18,422 nucleotides of DNA from SKVR01 sp041642035 (lineage in GTDB: Bacteria > Bacteroidota > Bacteroidia > Bacteroidales > UBA7960). Below the pieces are notes generated by a model, which saw only the letters and a program-made list of their open reading frames with translations, was not told where the DNA came from and did no database searches. The position numbers and the translations under genes are program-made. Positions 1 to 7,414 of the stretch are shown piece by piece. Positions within the stretch are counted from its first letter, which is position 1; each line of letters opens with the position of its first letter. The DNA lies in contig JBEPXC010000051.1 of the NCBI GenBank assembly GCA_041642035.1, positions 1-18,422 of the forward strand, written 5' to 3'.

Positions 1-107
1 CTCTCTATTCAACCTTAAAACGCTTATCTTTTCTTTGCCAGTTTCTCAAGGAACGATTTCCGCTCTGCCTCTCTCTGCTCTATCCTTCATTTCTCATTTG
101 CGGACTG
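1..107 (-). other. Probable leader of a stable-RNA (rRNA?) operon running off the left edge
   Basis: On the minus strand, immediately downstream of the strong promoter at 108-137, the sequence is purine-rich and has no convincing start codon or reading frame. The initially transcribed part reads CAGTCCGCAAATGAGAAATG. Further down comes GTTCCTTGAGAAACTGGCAA followed by AGAAAAGATAAGCG. This resembles the Bacteroidota 16S rRNA leader, in which a purine-rich stretch is followed by a boxA-like GTTCTTTGA...TTG segment and an A-rich run. That resemblance is from memory of the family, not from an alignment. The plus-strand ORF at 35-235 has no homology I recognise and overlaps the promoter, so I do not call it. 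A tRNA operon or a protein gene starting further left are alternatives. Confidence 0.45.
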
Positions 108-137
108 CAAAGGTAATAGCTTTTTTAATTTTGACAA
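108..137 (-). promoter_or_regulatory. Bacteroidota-type promoter facing the left edge
   Basis: On the minus strand a -33 element TTG (137-135) is separated by exactly 19 nt from a -7 element TACCTTTG (115-108). This matches the TTG-N19-TAnnTTTG consensus of the primary sigma factor of Bacteroidota. The upstream sequence (about 138-235) is very A/T-rich with A and T tracts, as expected for UP-like elements of strong promoters. It is the only place in the window where both elements match at ideal spacing. It starts about 170 nt past the stop of moxR and would drive whatever lies left of base 1. Confidence 0.65.
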
Positions 138-306
138 GAAGTTTTTTCATCATTTCCCAAAATAATTCTCATTTGCTTGGTTTTCAATTTATTTACTGTA
201 AAACTTTTTTAAATGGTTATCTGATTAATCCATAGAAACAGCTCAAGGAGCCATAGGAAGCACACAAAGACGTTTAATTTACTCTCTGATCTTCATCTCT
301 CGCAGG
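138..306. other. Intergenic stretch between moxR and the edge promoter
   Basis: No gene is seen here. On the minus strand, after the moxR stop, a segment at about 275-230 reads GTCTTTGTGTGCTTCC and then GCTGTTTCTATGG. This is a low-complexity 'ctttgtgg'-like pattern that I associate with degenerate intergenic repeats in Bacteroidota. A weak hairpin lies at 213-233 (arms ATGGTTA and TAACCAT, with one bulge). On the minus strand it is followed by TTTAAAAAAGTTTT, so it could help end moxR transcription, but the stem is short. Confidence 0.3.
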
Positions 307-1272
307 TTAGCGAATCAACTGTTCCACGATCGTTTCGATGGTGACACCTTCGGCCTCGGCCTTATAGTTGCGAACTACCCGGTGCCTTAAAATGGCCTCT
401 GCAATAGCATTAACATCTTCTATATCCGGAGAATACTTTCCCATAATCGCTGCATGGCATTTAGCCCCTACAATGAGAAATTGCGATGCCCTGGGCCCTG
501 CTCCCCAATGGATGTATTCCTTGGTGAAACTGGTTGACAAATCCGAACCGGGACGGGTTTTGGAAGCCAATCTTACGGCATACTCAACAACATTATCAGC
601 CACCGGGATTTTTCGTACCAAATTCTGATAAAAGATAATATCCTGTGCAGACAAGATCACATTGAGTTCTTTCTTTATGTCTGAGGTTGTATTTTTTACC
701 ACCAGTACCTCTTCATCAAAATCAGGATAATCCAACCATACATTAAACATAAACCTATCGAGTTGTGCTTCAGGCAAGGGATAAGTTCCCTCCTGTTCAA
801 TAGGATTCTGCGTGGCCAGTACAAAAAATGGATCATCGAGTTTATATGTGACACCGGCTGCGGTAACAGATTTTTCCTGCATGGCTTCAAGTAATGCCGA
901 TTGGGTTTTGGGTGGTGTGCGGTTAATCTCGTCTGCTAAAATAATATTAGCAAACACGGGCCCCTTGATAAACCTAAAATTGCGGGCCTCATCTAAAATT
1001 TCTGTACCAATAATATCTGATGGCATTAAATCAGGCGTAAACTGGATACGACTGTATTTCAACCCCAGGGTATGTGCAATGGTGTTAACCAAAAGTGTTT
1101 TTGCTAATCCAGGTACACCTATAAGTAAGCAATGGCCTCTGCTGAAAATTGAAATAAGAACTTTCTTGATAACATCATCTTGTCCAACGATTATTTTACC
1201 AATTTCATTTCTTAGCTGCTCATATTTACCTGCAAAAGCATCTAAAGCCTCTACGTCAGATTTAAAGTTCAT
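307..1272 (-). CDS. moxR: MoxR-family AAA+ ATPase
   Basis: A 321-residue cytoplasmic MoxR-type AAA+ ATPase. MoxR proteins act as chaperone-like ATPases that help mature or activate partner proteins, often ones with von Willebrand A domains. Visible motifs are Walker A GVPGLAKT (residues 52-59), Walker B IILADE with the following IN (110-117), the MoxR sensor-1 region ATQNPIEQEGTYPLPEAQ (153-170) followed by LDRF, and the sensor-2 motif GAGPRASQ (257-264). Length is normal for the family and all nucleotide-binding residues are present. The start at 1272 is the only good ATG. The gene is 116 bp downstream of the SurA gene on the same strand. The DUF58/BatA partner genes that usually follow moxR are absent before the window edge; what follows is instead a promoter facing outward. 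The client is therefore unknown from this context. Confidence 0.95.
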   Translation of the reverse strand: MNFKSDVEALDAFAGKYEQLRNEIGKIIVGQDDVIKKVLISIFSRGHCLLIGVPGLAKTLLVNTIAHTLGLKYSRIQFTPDLMPSDIIGTEILDEARNFRFIKGPVFANIILADEINRTPPKTQSALLEAMQEKSVTAAGVTYKLDDPFFVLATQNPIEQEGTYPLPEAQLDRFMFNVWLDYPDFDEEVLVVKNTTSDIKKELNVILSAQDIIFYQNLVRKIPVADNVVEYAVRLASKTRPGSDLSTSFTKEYIHWGAGPRASQFLIVGAKCHAAIMGKYSPDIEDVNAIAEAILRHRVVRNYKAEAEGVTIETIVEQLIR

Positions 1273-1330
1273 TGTCAGTAAAGTTTGAAATTTATAATTT
1301 TACAGCCAGACAAGTTGACTCAAGTAAAGT

Positions 1331-1345
1331 AAGGGGATTCCCCTT
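1331..1345 (-). terminator. Short GC hairpin between SurA gene and moxR
   Basis: A perfect inverted repeat, AAGGGG-ATT-CCCCTT, lies 44 nt past the stop of the SurA gene. On the minus strand it is followed by ACTTTACTTGAG, which is not a real T run. It may be an attenuator or weak terminator separating surA from moxR, or it may be incidental. No TAnnTTTG element is visible between the two genes, so some read-through into moxR is likely. Confidence 0.25.
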
Positions 1346-1388
1346 TAAGGAAGGGTCTTAATCATATCCACAATCCCGAGATTAAAAC

Positions 1389-2753
1389 CTATTGAGTTAC
1401 CGTTGCATTTTTAATCCATGGAGCGGTAAAATTACAGGAAGCGAATTCTTCGTTGACGAGAATATAGGTGTCATCTATTTTGGCGTGAATCCATTCTCTT
1501 ACTACTTCCATTTTCTTCTTATTGAGGGCGATCTGCTGAATGAAATCATAATCTCCTTCAAGAGAAGCTGCATGAGCATCAATCCTATCCAATACTTTCA
1601 CAATCCTGAAAGCCTGCTTACCTTCATCTGTCATCATGGGGACAGGATTGGTAATTTGTCCTTCTTCCAGTTTATCAACAACAAAAAACAAATTAGGTTC
1701 TATTTCATCGTTTTTAAATTTATTCGTATTGGTGTAAGGGTTAATCATCACTCCTCCGCTAATTTTACCGGGGTCGTCAGAAAACTTCTTCGCAGCGTCT
1801 TCAAATGTCATTTCACCGCTGGCAATAACTCCCTTTATACTGTCAAGTTTACTGCGTGCCTGAGACAATTGTGCAGGAGCCACTTTGGGCACCATCAGAA
1901 TATGCCGGACATTTATTTGATCTCCCCGGCGTTCGATCATTTGAATGATATGATAGCCTGCCTGGGTTTCAATAACATCTGATATTTCTCCGGGTCTTAG
2001 GCCAAAGGCGGTAGCTTCAAATTCGGTATACAATTCACCGCGACCATAAAATCCAAGTTCTCCTCCTTTTCTCGCAGAACCAGGATCTTCGGAATACAAA
2101 ATAGCCATGGTAGCGAAATTTTCACCTCCAAGAATCCTTTGACGGATTTCTTCAAGTCTTCTTTTTACTTCGGCTATTTCAACAGGATCAACTTGAGGTT
2201 CAATCACAATTTGAGCCATTTGCATTTCACTCTCCACAACAGGAATGCTATCTTCGGGAAGATTGTTGTAATAGCTTTTTACTTCAGATGGTGTTATCCG
2301 CACGTTTTGGGTTATCTCAGCTTCCATTCGCTGGCTCAATTCCTGTTCACGCACCAGAGGACGAAATTCATCTTTAAGCTCATCGACAGTTTTGCCATAA
2401 TACGCTTCAAGCTGCTCCCGGGAGCCAATTTGCTGTATAAAAAATCTCAACCTTCTTTCCAATACCTGTTCAACCTGCATATCGGAAATCTCAATGCTAT
2501 CTAGTATCGCCTGGTTATACAACAATTTTTGATACAACATCTCATCGAGTAAAGCACACAGTGGATTAGATCCAAAGGTAGTCCCCTGCGATTCAAGCTG
2601 TCTTTTCTGGTTGTATAAATCTGATTTCAGAATAGCGCTATTACCAACTACAGCCACTACTTTATCGATGTCTACGCGCTCCTGGGAAGTTGCTATGAAT
2701 AAAACAGCTGATAATAGAAACAAACTCAATGATATTTTTCTGAAAACATTCAT
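1389..2753 (-). CDS. surA: SurA-type periplasmic peptidyl-prolyl isomerase/chaperone (two parvulin domains)
   Basis: A 454-residue exported chaperone. SurA-like proteins hold unfolded outer-membrane proteins in the periplasm and pass them to the BAM complex. From the chosen start there is a signal peptide (MNVFRKISLSLFLLSAVLFI, then ATSQE), and a SurA N-terminal region begins with VDIDKVVAVVGNSAILKSDL (27-46). Two PpiC/parvulin domains lie at about 176-277 and 281-388. The first shows YSEDPGSARKGGELGFYGRG and QAGYHIIQ; the second shows NVRHILM, FSDDPGKISGGVM and a C-terminal IVKV. The frame is open to 2807, but the extra 18 residues overlap the upstream gene and would hide the signal peptide, so I place the start at 2753. 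That leaves 19 nt after the lipoprotein gene, and the two should be co-transcribed. The second parvulin domain is less canonical than the first and may mainly bind substrate; this is inference. Confidence 0.93.
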   Translation of the reverse strand: MNVFRKISLSLFLLSAVLFIATSQERVDIDKVVAVVGNSAILKSDLYNQKRQLESQGTTFGSNPLCALLDEMLYQKLLYNQAILDSIEISDMQVEQVLERRLRFFIQQIGSREQLEAYYGKTVDELKDEFRPLVREQELSQRMEAEITQNVRITPSEVKSYYNNLPEDSIPVVESEMQMAQIVIEPQVDPVEIAEVKRRLEEIRQRILGGENFATMAILYSEDPGSARKGGELGFYGRGELYTEFEATAFGLRPGEISDVIETQAGYHIIQMIERRGDQINVRHILMVPKVAPAQLSQARSKLDSIKGVIASGEMTFEDAAKKFSDDPGKISGGVMINPYTNTNKFKNDEIEPNLFFVVDKLEEGQITNPVPMMTDEGKQAFRIVKVLDRIDAHAASLEGDYDFIQQIALNKKKMEVVREWIHAKIDDTYILVNEEFASCNFTAPWIKNATVTQ

Positions 2754-2772
2754 AAGGATATATTTTGGGATT

Positions 2773-3636
2773 TTAGTATGCGTTGGATTTATATACTTCA
2801 AAAGCACTGGCTTTTACTGCATTTAGATATTGCTCCTGCCTGAGCTGATTAATAAGTTTTTGTTTTCTATGATTAAGAATAATAGATTTGATATTATCCG
2901 CCTGAAAGATTAAGGGTGAGGTGGTTCCTTCAAGCTTATAATCACGAAGGTAGAGGAAATATCTAAAGTATTCGTCTTTTAACTCCACGAACTTATTATT
3001 TCTCAGATAGCTTTCATGATTTGATGGATTAATGGGTATCTCACGCATAATATCGGTGAAAATAAACCACGATTCCTGATCAAGAAAATAACCGGCAGCA
3101 TGATTAACACAATACTCCTCAAGGTTTTTTAAATCCTCTGCCTTATCAGAAACAATAAAACGTCTCACCTGGTTAATATTGGGGGCTTCAACAGGTATTT
3201 TTACGAAATTGAGTTGCACAATATTATTTCGTAATTTAAATTCATTCTGGTGCTTTTCATAATACTCCAGCAACACCTCATCAGCAATTACGGTATCCAA
3301 TCTCTCATTAAGAAGATGGTTTTCATAGGCAAATATTAATAGTGAATTCCTGTAATCGTCCACTTTCTGCTGAATATCAATCATGTTATCGGACAAATTG
3401 GCTTCGGCCTCATGAAGAAAGACATTTTGTTTTACCCAATTTTGAATATACCTATCAACAATAGTAGTACTATCAGCAGAATTGGTGCCGGGGAAAACCA
3501 ATCCTTCCAAATCGGACTTATACAAAACCTTATTATGTACCCGGGCTATCTTCTGGTCTCCCTTTCTTGCGTCAATAAACTGACACGATGAGAACAGGAG
3601 CAAAAGGGCTAAAGTTATTGAGCTCAGTTTATACAT
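2773..3636 (-). CDS. SurA-N-like lipoprotein, probable periplasmic folding factor
   Basis: A 287-residue predicted lipoprotein. It starts with MYKLSSITLALLLLFSSC; Cys18 is the likely lipidated residue and follows a hydrophobic stretch. The mature part opens with KIARVHNKVLYKSDLEGLVF, a pattern like the N-terminal segment of SurA/PpiC proteins (valine-rich strand, then a helix starting with a 'KSDL' motif), followed by a charged helical region (WVKQNVFLHEAEANLS). No parvulin GGELG-type motif is visible, so it appears to be a chaperone-like domain without isomerase activity. It sits between two double-parvulin genes with gaps of 37 and 19 nt, clearly in one operon. It may be an envelope-tethered partner of its SurA neighbours. 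No experimentally named homologue comes to mind. Confidence 0.8.
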   Translation of the reverse strand: MYKLSSITLALLLLFSSCQFIDARKGDQKIARVHNKVLYKSDLEGLVFPGTNSADSTTIVDRYIQNWVKQNVFLHEAEANLSDNMIDIQQKVDDYRNSLLIFAYENHLLNERLDTVIADEVLLEYYEKHQNEFKLRNNIVQLNFVKIPVEAPNINQVRRFIVSDKAEDLKNLEEYCVNHAAGYFLDQESWFIFTDIMREIPINPSNHESYLRNNKFVELKDEYFRYFLYLRDYKLEGTTSPLIFQADNIKSIILNHRKQKLINQLRQEQYLNAVKASAFEVYKSNAY

Positions 3637-3673
3637 TAAAATGATCGTTAAATTGCCTTTATGAAGTGTATGA

Positions 3674-5686
3674 TTATTTATTGGTGTTCAATAATTCAAG
3701 GGCGCTCCTGTTTAACTGATAGGGATACTTTTCTCTTAGTTCTTTCACCCATTTCTCTTCCAGGAAATTTTGATAATCAGCAATAACAAGGCCTCTTATT
3801 TCATTAATCTTTTTAGCCTGTGAAGGTAAAAACTCATTCACCCATACAACGACAAATTTATCATTATACTTGATAACAGAGCTTATGCCATTTTTCTGTT
3901 GCAACCCTTCAAGTACAGGCCGGATATCGGTTTCAAATATACCTGCCTCAACCGATACATCTAACTGTGAATCTTTATTAAGAGATTCCATTAATTGTTC
4001 GTTATCAACATTATTTCTATGGGCTTTTCTTATAAGCTTTCTTCCTGATTTTGCCGTCTTTGCTGTGTTAAAAGTATATATTTCAACATCATAGCGATCA
4101 TCCCACATATAATTGCCAATATTTTCCTTAAAGAAGTTCTTCAGTCCTACGGTGTCGGCCATTGCTTTTGCCCAGACTTTTTGATCGGTAAGCTCAAAAA
4201 GCAGAATTCCATCATGATACTCTTTCATGATCTTTTCAAATTCAGGATATTTTTCCGCCAGATTTTGCTCTTCATAATCCAGGATGGTTTCCTTTTTGAA
4301 GTTGTTGTACTGGGTAGAAACATAACTTCTAAGGGATTCAGGCGTTCTCATCGTCTGTGCATTGCTGAGATAATGGGCAAAATCCTCCACCGTAAAGTTT
4401 TGTTGGGCAAAAGAGAACAGTAATTTTCCCGATTCATTTGATTGTTCATTTTCCCATTTCCAATTTCCTTCAAAAATGGTACTATCCACAAGGTTAATAA
4501 AAGACTCGAAATGATCAGGATTTTCGTTGAAATCATACTCTTTCTTCAACCTCCCCACCACAACACTCTGGCTTAAAAAGGCTCTGGAATCACGTGAAAT
4601 TCTGGTTTTCAGTGTCCCTATGGCCTCTTCATCCGCTGGGCGGGTTTTCTCGAAAAGCTTAATAATGTGCCAGCCATATTGTGTCCTGACGGGCTTTGAA
4701 ATAGTATCTTCTCCACCCAGACCATCTATGGCCTTGATAAATTCCGGAACCATCCTGTTGGAGGTAAAAGCGGGCAGTTCTCCTCCACGTCTTCCGGAAG
4801 CTTTATCATCAGAAAATCTTTCTGCAAGCGACTCAAATGATTCACCTTGAGTAAGCTTTTGTTTTATCTCTCTAACCTTGGCTTCAGCTTGTTCCTTTAA
4901 AGCATCATCTGCATCTTGCGGAATGCTTACCATAATGTGGGCAACGCGCGCTCTACCCATGGCTGGCAACTTATCCGTGAGTTTTATCAGGTGATAGCCA
5001 AAGTCGGTTCTTACTGGCATGGATATTTCATCGATCTGTAGGCTATAGGCTGCATTTTCGAAGGGATAAACCATATCGAGTACAGAAAAATAACCTAAAT
5101 CGCCGGCATTGCTAAGCATGGCAGGACGATTTGCAGTGGCGGGCATACCTTTGGCAGAGGGGTCATCAGAAAATTCTATGGCCAGGGCATCAAATGGTTC
5201 TTCATCAAGTAATCTTGTCCTTACTCCCATTGCTTTGTTCCAGGCAGCCAATGTATCCTGGGGTGAAGCATGCTTTTCTAACGAAAAAAGAATATGCGAT
5301 GCTCTGATATCATGCTGCGATCTTTCCAAAGCTTCTTCCAGCAGTTGATCTGACACCTCCTGATCGTTTAGATAAGGTTGTGCTAGTTGTTCACGATAAC
5401 CATCCAATTCATTGATAAAGGTAGAGTGGGTATCCAGGCCCAGCTGCATGGCTTCGTATACCTTTAAATTGAAGTTGATAAAAAGATCCAGGTATTCGTC
5501 AATAGATTTGGGATCCATAACCTGGGGGTTAAGGTTATTCTTGGTATAAACGTATTCGAATTCAGAAACAGTAACTTCACGTTCATTAATTTTCAGTAAA
5601 ACAGGGTCTTCTGTTTGAACGGAACTAAATGATGGCAGACTAACTGATAATGATAAAAGAACGGTTAAAAAAATCACTTTTCTCAT
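3674..5686 (-). CDS. Large periplasmic peptidyl-prolyl isomerase with two PpiC domains
   Basis: A 670-residue exported foldase. A signal peptide (MRKVIFLTVLLSLSVSLPSF, then SS) is followed by VLLKINEREVTVSEFEYVYT (29-48), typical of the SurA/PpiD N-terminal segment. Two parvulin domains lie at about 125-240 and 247-348. The first has DIRASHILFSL, EFSDDPSAK, GDLGYFSVLDMVYPFE and RTDFGYHLIKL. The second has RVAHIMVSI, FSDDKASGRRGGELPAF, MVPEF and RTQYGWHIIKL. The remaining ~320 residues form a long helix-rich region without a motif I recognise. At 670 residues it is longer than SurA (about 430) and nearer PpiD in size, but it has a cleavable-looking signal and no obvious anchor. It begins the three-gene chaperone operon and lies 90 nt after guaB. 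Substrates are probably outer-membrane or secreted proteins; this is inferred from family and context. Confidence 0.92.
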   Translation of the reverse strand: MRKVIFLTVLLSLSVSLPSFSSVQTEDPVLLKINEREVTVSEFEYVYTKNNLNPQVMDPKSIDEYLDLFINFNLKVYEAMQLGLDTHSTFINELDGYREQLAQPYLNDQEVSDQLLEEALERSQHDIRASHILFSLEKHASPQDTLAAWNKAMGVRTRLLDEEPFDALAIEFSDDPSAKGMPATANRPAMLSNAGDLGYFSVLDMVYPFENAAYSLQIDEISMPVRTDFGYHLIKLTDKLPAMGRARVAHIMVSIPQDADDALKEQAEAKVREIKQKLTQGESFESLAERFSDDKASGRRGGELPAFTSNRMVPEFIKAIDGLGGEDTISKPVRTQYGWHIIKLFEKTRPADEEAIGTLKTRISRDSRAFLSQSVVVGRLKKEYDFNENPDHFESFINLVDSTIFEGNWKWENEQSNESGKLLFSFAQQNFTVEDFAHYLSNAQTMRTPESLRSYVSTQYNNFKKETILDYEEQNLAEKYPEFEKIMKEYHDGILLFELTDQKVWAKAMADTVGLKNFFKENIGNYMWDDRYDVEIYTFNTAKTAKSGRKLIRKAHRNNVDNEQLMESLNKDSQLDVSVEAGIFETDIRPVLEGLQQKNGISSVIKYNDKFVVVWVNEFLPSQAKKINEIRGLVIADYQNFLEEKWVKELREKYPYQLNRSALELLNTNK

Positions 5687-5776
5687 AGTTTATAATCCTT
5701 TTATAAAGTGTCTTTGGTTTATACTGTTATACTGTTGCTATTAAATATAATAACTTAACTATAGGCTAAATATTAT

Positions 5777-7249
5777 CTATTGCCTTGAATAATTAGGTGC
5801 TTCTCTGGTTATAGTAACATCATGAACGTGACTTTCTCTGATGCCTGCATTGGTAATCTGGATAAAAGAAGCCTGTTGCAGTTTCTCAATATTCACTGCT
5901 CCACAATATCCCATACCCGCTCTCAATCCGCCAACCATTTGCAAAATAACTTCTGATAGGGTTCCTTTATAGGGCACCCGTCCTACGATACCTTCAGGTA
6001 CAAGCTTCTTCACATCATCTTCTACATCCTGGAAATAGCGATCTTTGGATCCGGATTGCATGGCTTCAATGGATCCCATTCCACGATAGGTTTTATACTT
6101 ACGACCTTCAAAAATTATTGTTTCTCCGGGTGATTCTTCAACACCGGCAAATTGTGAACCCGCCATTATACAGGAGGCTCCGGCAGCAATAGCCTTTACA
6201 ATGTCTCCCGTATACCTGATGCCTCCGTCGGCTATTACCGGTACTCCTGTTCCCTGCAAAGCTTTGGCAACTTCATAAATGGCCGTTAACTGCGGAACAC
6301 CAACCCCCGCAACAACACGGGTAGTACAAATTGATCCCGGTCCGATACCAACTTTTATTCCATCAGCACCAGCCTTTAATAAGTCCTTTGCTGCCTCAGC
6401 GGTGGCAATATTACCCACCACTACTTCAAGGTCTGGATAAGTATCTTTAACCCTGCGAGTCATATCCAACACTCCTTTAGAATGTCCATGTGCAGTATCA
6501 ATCACCACGCAATCCACTCCTGCTTCTACCAGAGCCGCTACTCTTTGCATGGTATCGGCAGTAACTCCAACAGCTGCAGCTACTCTTAACCTTCCCCTTT
6601 CGTCTTTACAGGCATTAGGACGCTCTTTAATTTTTATGATGTCACGGTAGGTAATTAATCCTACCAGTTTGTATTCCTTGTCAACGACGGGTAATTTCTC
6701 AATTTTATGTTGTTGTAATATCTTTTCTGCAACAGAAAAATCGATAAACTCCGTGGTGGTGATTAGATTCTTGCTGGTCATTACCTGGCTGATGGGCTTG
6801 GAAAAGGCCTTTTCGAATCTAAGATCACGGTTGGTAATAATACCCACAAGGGTATTGTCTTTGCTAACCACCGGGATACCTCCAATTTTATACTCCTTCA
6901 TAATGTTTAGCGCATCACCTACCAGGGCATTATCGTGAAGCGTAACCGGATCGATGATCATCCCGTTTTCTGAGCGCTTTACTTTCCTTACCTTATTGGC
7001 CTGTTCCTCTATACTCATATTTTTGTGCAATACGCCAAGCCCGCCTTCCTGGGCCATCGATATGGCAAGCCTGGATTCGGTAACCGTATCCATTGCAGCA
7101 GACACTATAGGTATTTTCAAAGATATATTCCGTGAAAACAAAGTGTCGATATTTACATCTCTTGGTAATACTTCCGAGTATGCGGGGACCAGCAGTACGT
7201 CATCATAAGTCAGACCCTGGGCAATAAATTTGGGAGTTAGGTTTTCCAT
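5777..7249 (-). CDS. guaB: Inosine-5'-monophosphate dehydrogenase
   Basis: A 490-residue cytoplasmic enzyme that oxidises IMP to XMP with NAD+, the committed step of GMP synthesis. The N-terminal TIM-barrel part starts GLTYDDVLLVPAYSEVLPRD (12-31). Two CBS domains are inserted at about 98-150 and 155-210 (IGGIPVV..LVGIITNRDLRF and IEKLPVV..LVGLITYRDI). The catalytic loop is GIGPGSICTTR with Cys308. Further features are the IMP phosphate-binding region ADGGIRYTGD (340-349), GAGSQF-like MAGSQFAG (362-369), YRGMGS (388-393), the mobile-flap RYF dyad (Arg404-Tyr405) and EGIVGRVPYKG (419-429). Length and all key residues are normal, so it should be active. It probably has its own promoter just upstream. 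Adjacency to the SurA cluster, which I recall as common in Bacteroidota, has no obvious metabolic meaning. Confidence 0.98.
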   Translation of the reverse strand: MENLTPKFIAQGLTYDDVLLVPAYSEVLPRDVNIDTLFSRNISLKIPIVSAAMDTVTESRLAISMAQEGGLGVLHKNMSIEEQANKVRKVKRSENGMIIDPVTLHDNALVGDALNIMKEYKIGGIPVVSKDNTLVGIITNRDLRFEKAFSKPISQVMTSKNLITTTEFIDFSVAEKILQQHKIEKLPVVDKEYKLVGLITYRDIIKIKERPNACKDERGRLRVAAAVGVTADTMQRVAALVEAGVDCVVIDTAHGHSKGVLDMTRRVKDTYPDLEVVVGNIATAEAAKDLLKAGADGIKVGIGPGSICTTRVVAGVGVPQLTAIYEVAKALQGTGVPVIADGGIRYTGDIVKAIAAGASCIMAGSQFAGVEESPGETIIFEGRKYKTYRGMGSIEAMQSGSKDRYFQDVEDDVKKLVPEGIVGRVPYKGTLSEVILQMVGGLRAGMGYCGAVNIEKLQQASFIQITNAGIRESHVHDVTITREAPNYSRQ

Positions 7250-7275
7250 TCGTTTCGCCTTTTTTATATAAAGTG

Positions 7276-7283
7276 CAAAAGTA
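7276..7283 (-). promoter_or_regulatory. Candidate -7 element for guaB
   Basis: On the minus strand the octamer TACTTTTG matches the Bacteroidota -7 consensus TAnnTTTG. It lies 26 nt before the guaB start codon, so transcription would begin roughly 12-20 nt upstream of the ATG. No TTG is found at the ideal 19-nt spacing, so the -33 part is missing or weak. Its place in the 165-bp gap after the T9SS protein gene makes it a plausible guaB promoter. Confidence 0.4.
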
Positions 7284-7414
7284 TTAAAATTTGTTGAGCC
7301 TTGGTCTAAAAAATGCTAAAATCAATATGCTTTCAATTATGGCTTAAGGACCTTGATTTTCAATTTCCTATACAGGCATTTATTGAATAAAGAACCGGAT
7401 TGCCAAAACACCTT

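Noticed and set aside
35..235. Plus-strand ORF of 66 codons at the left edge
   Set aside because: It runs antisense through a near-perfect promoter and leader, has low-complexity hydrophobic content, and shows no recognisable family.
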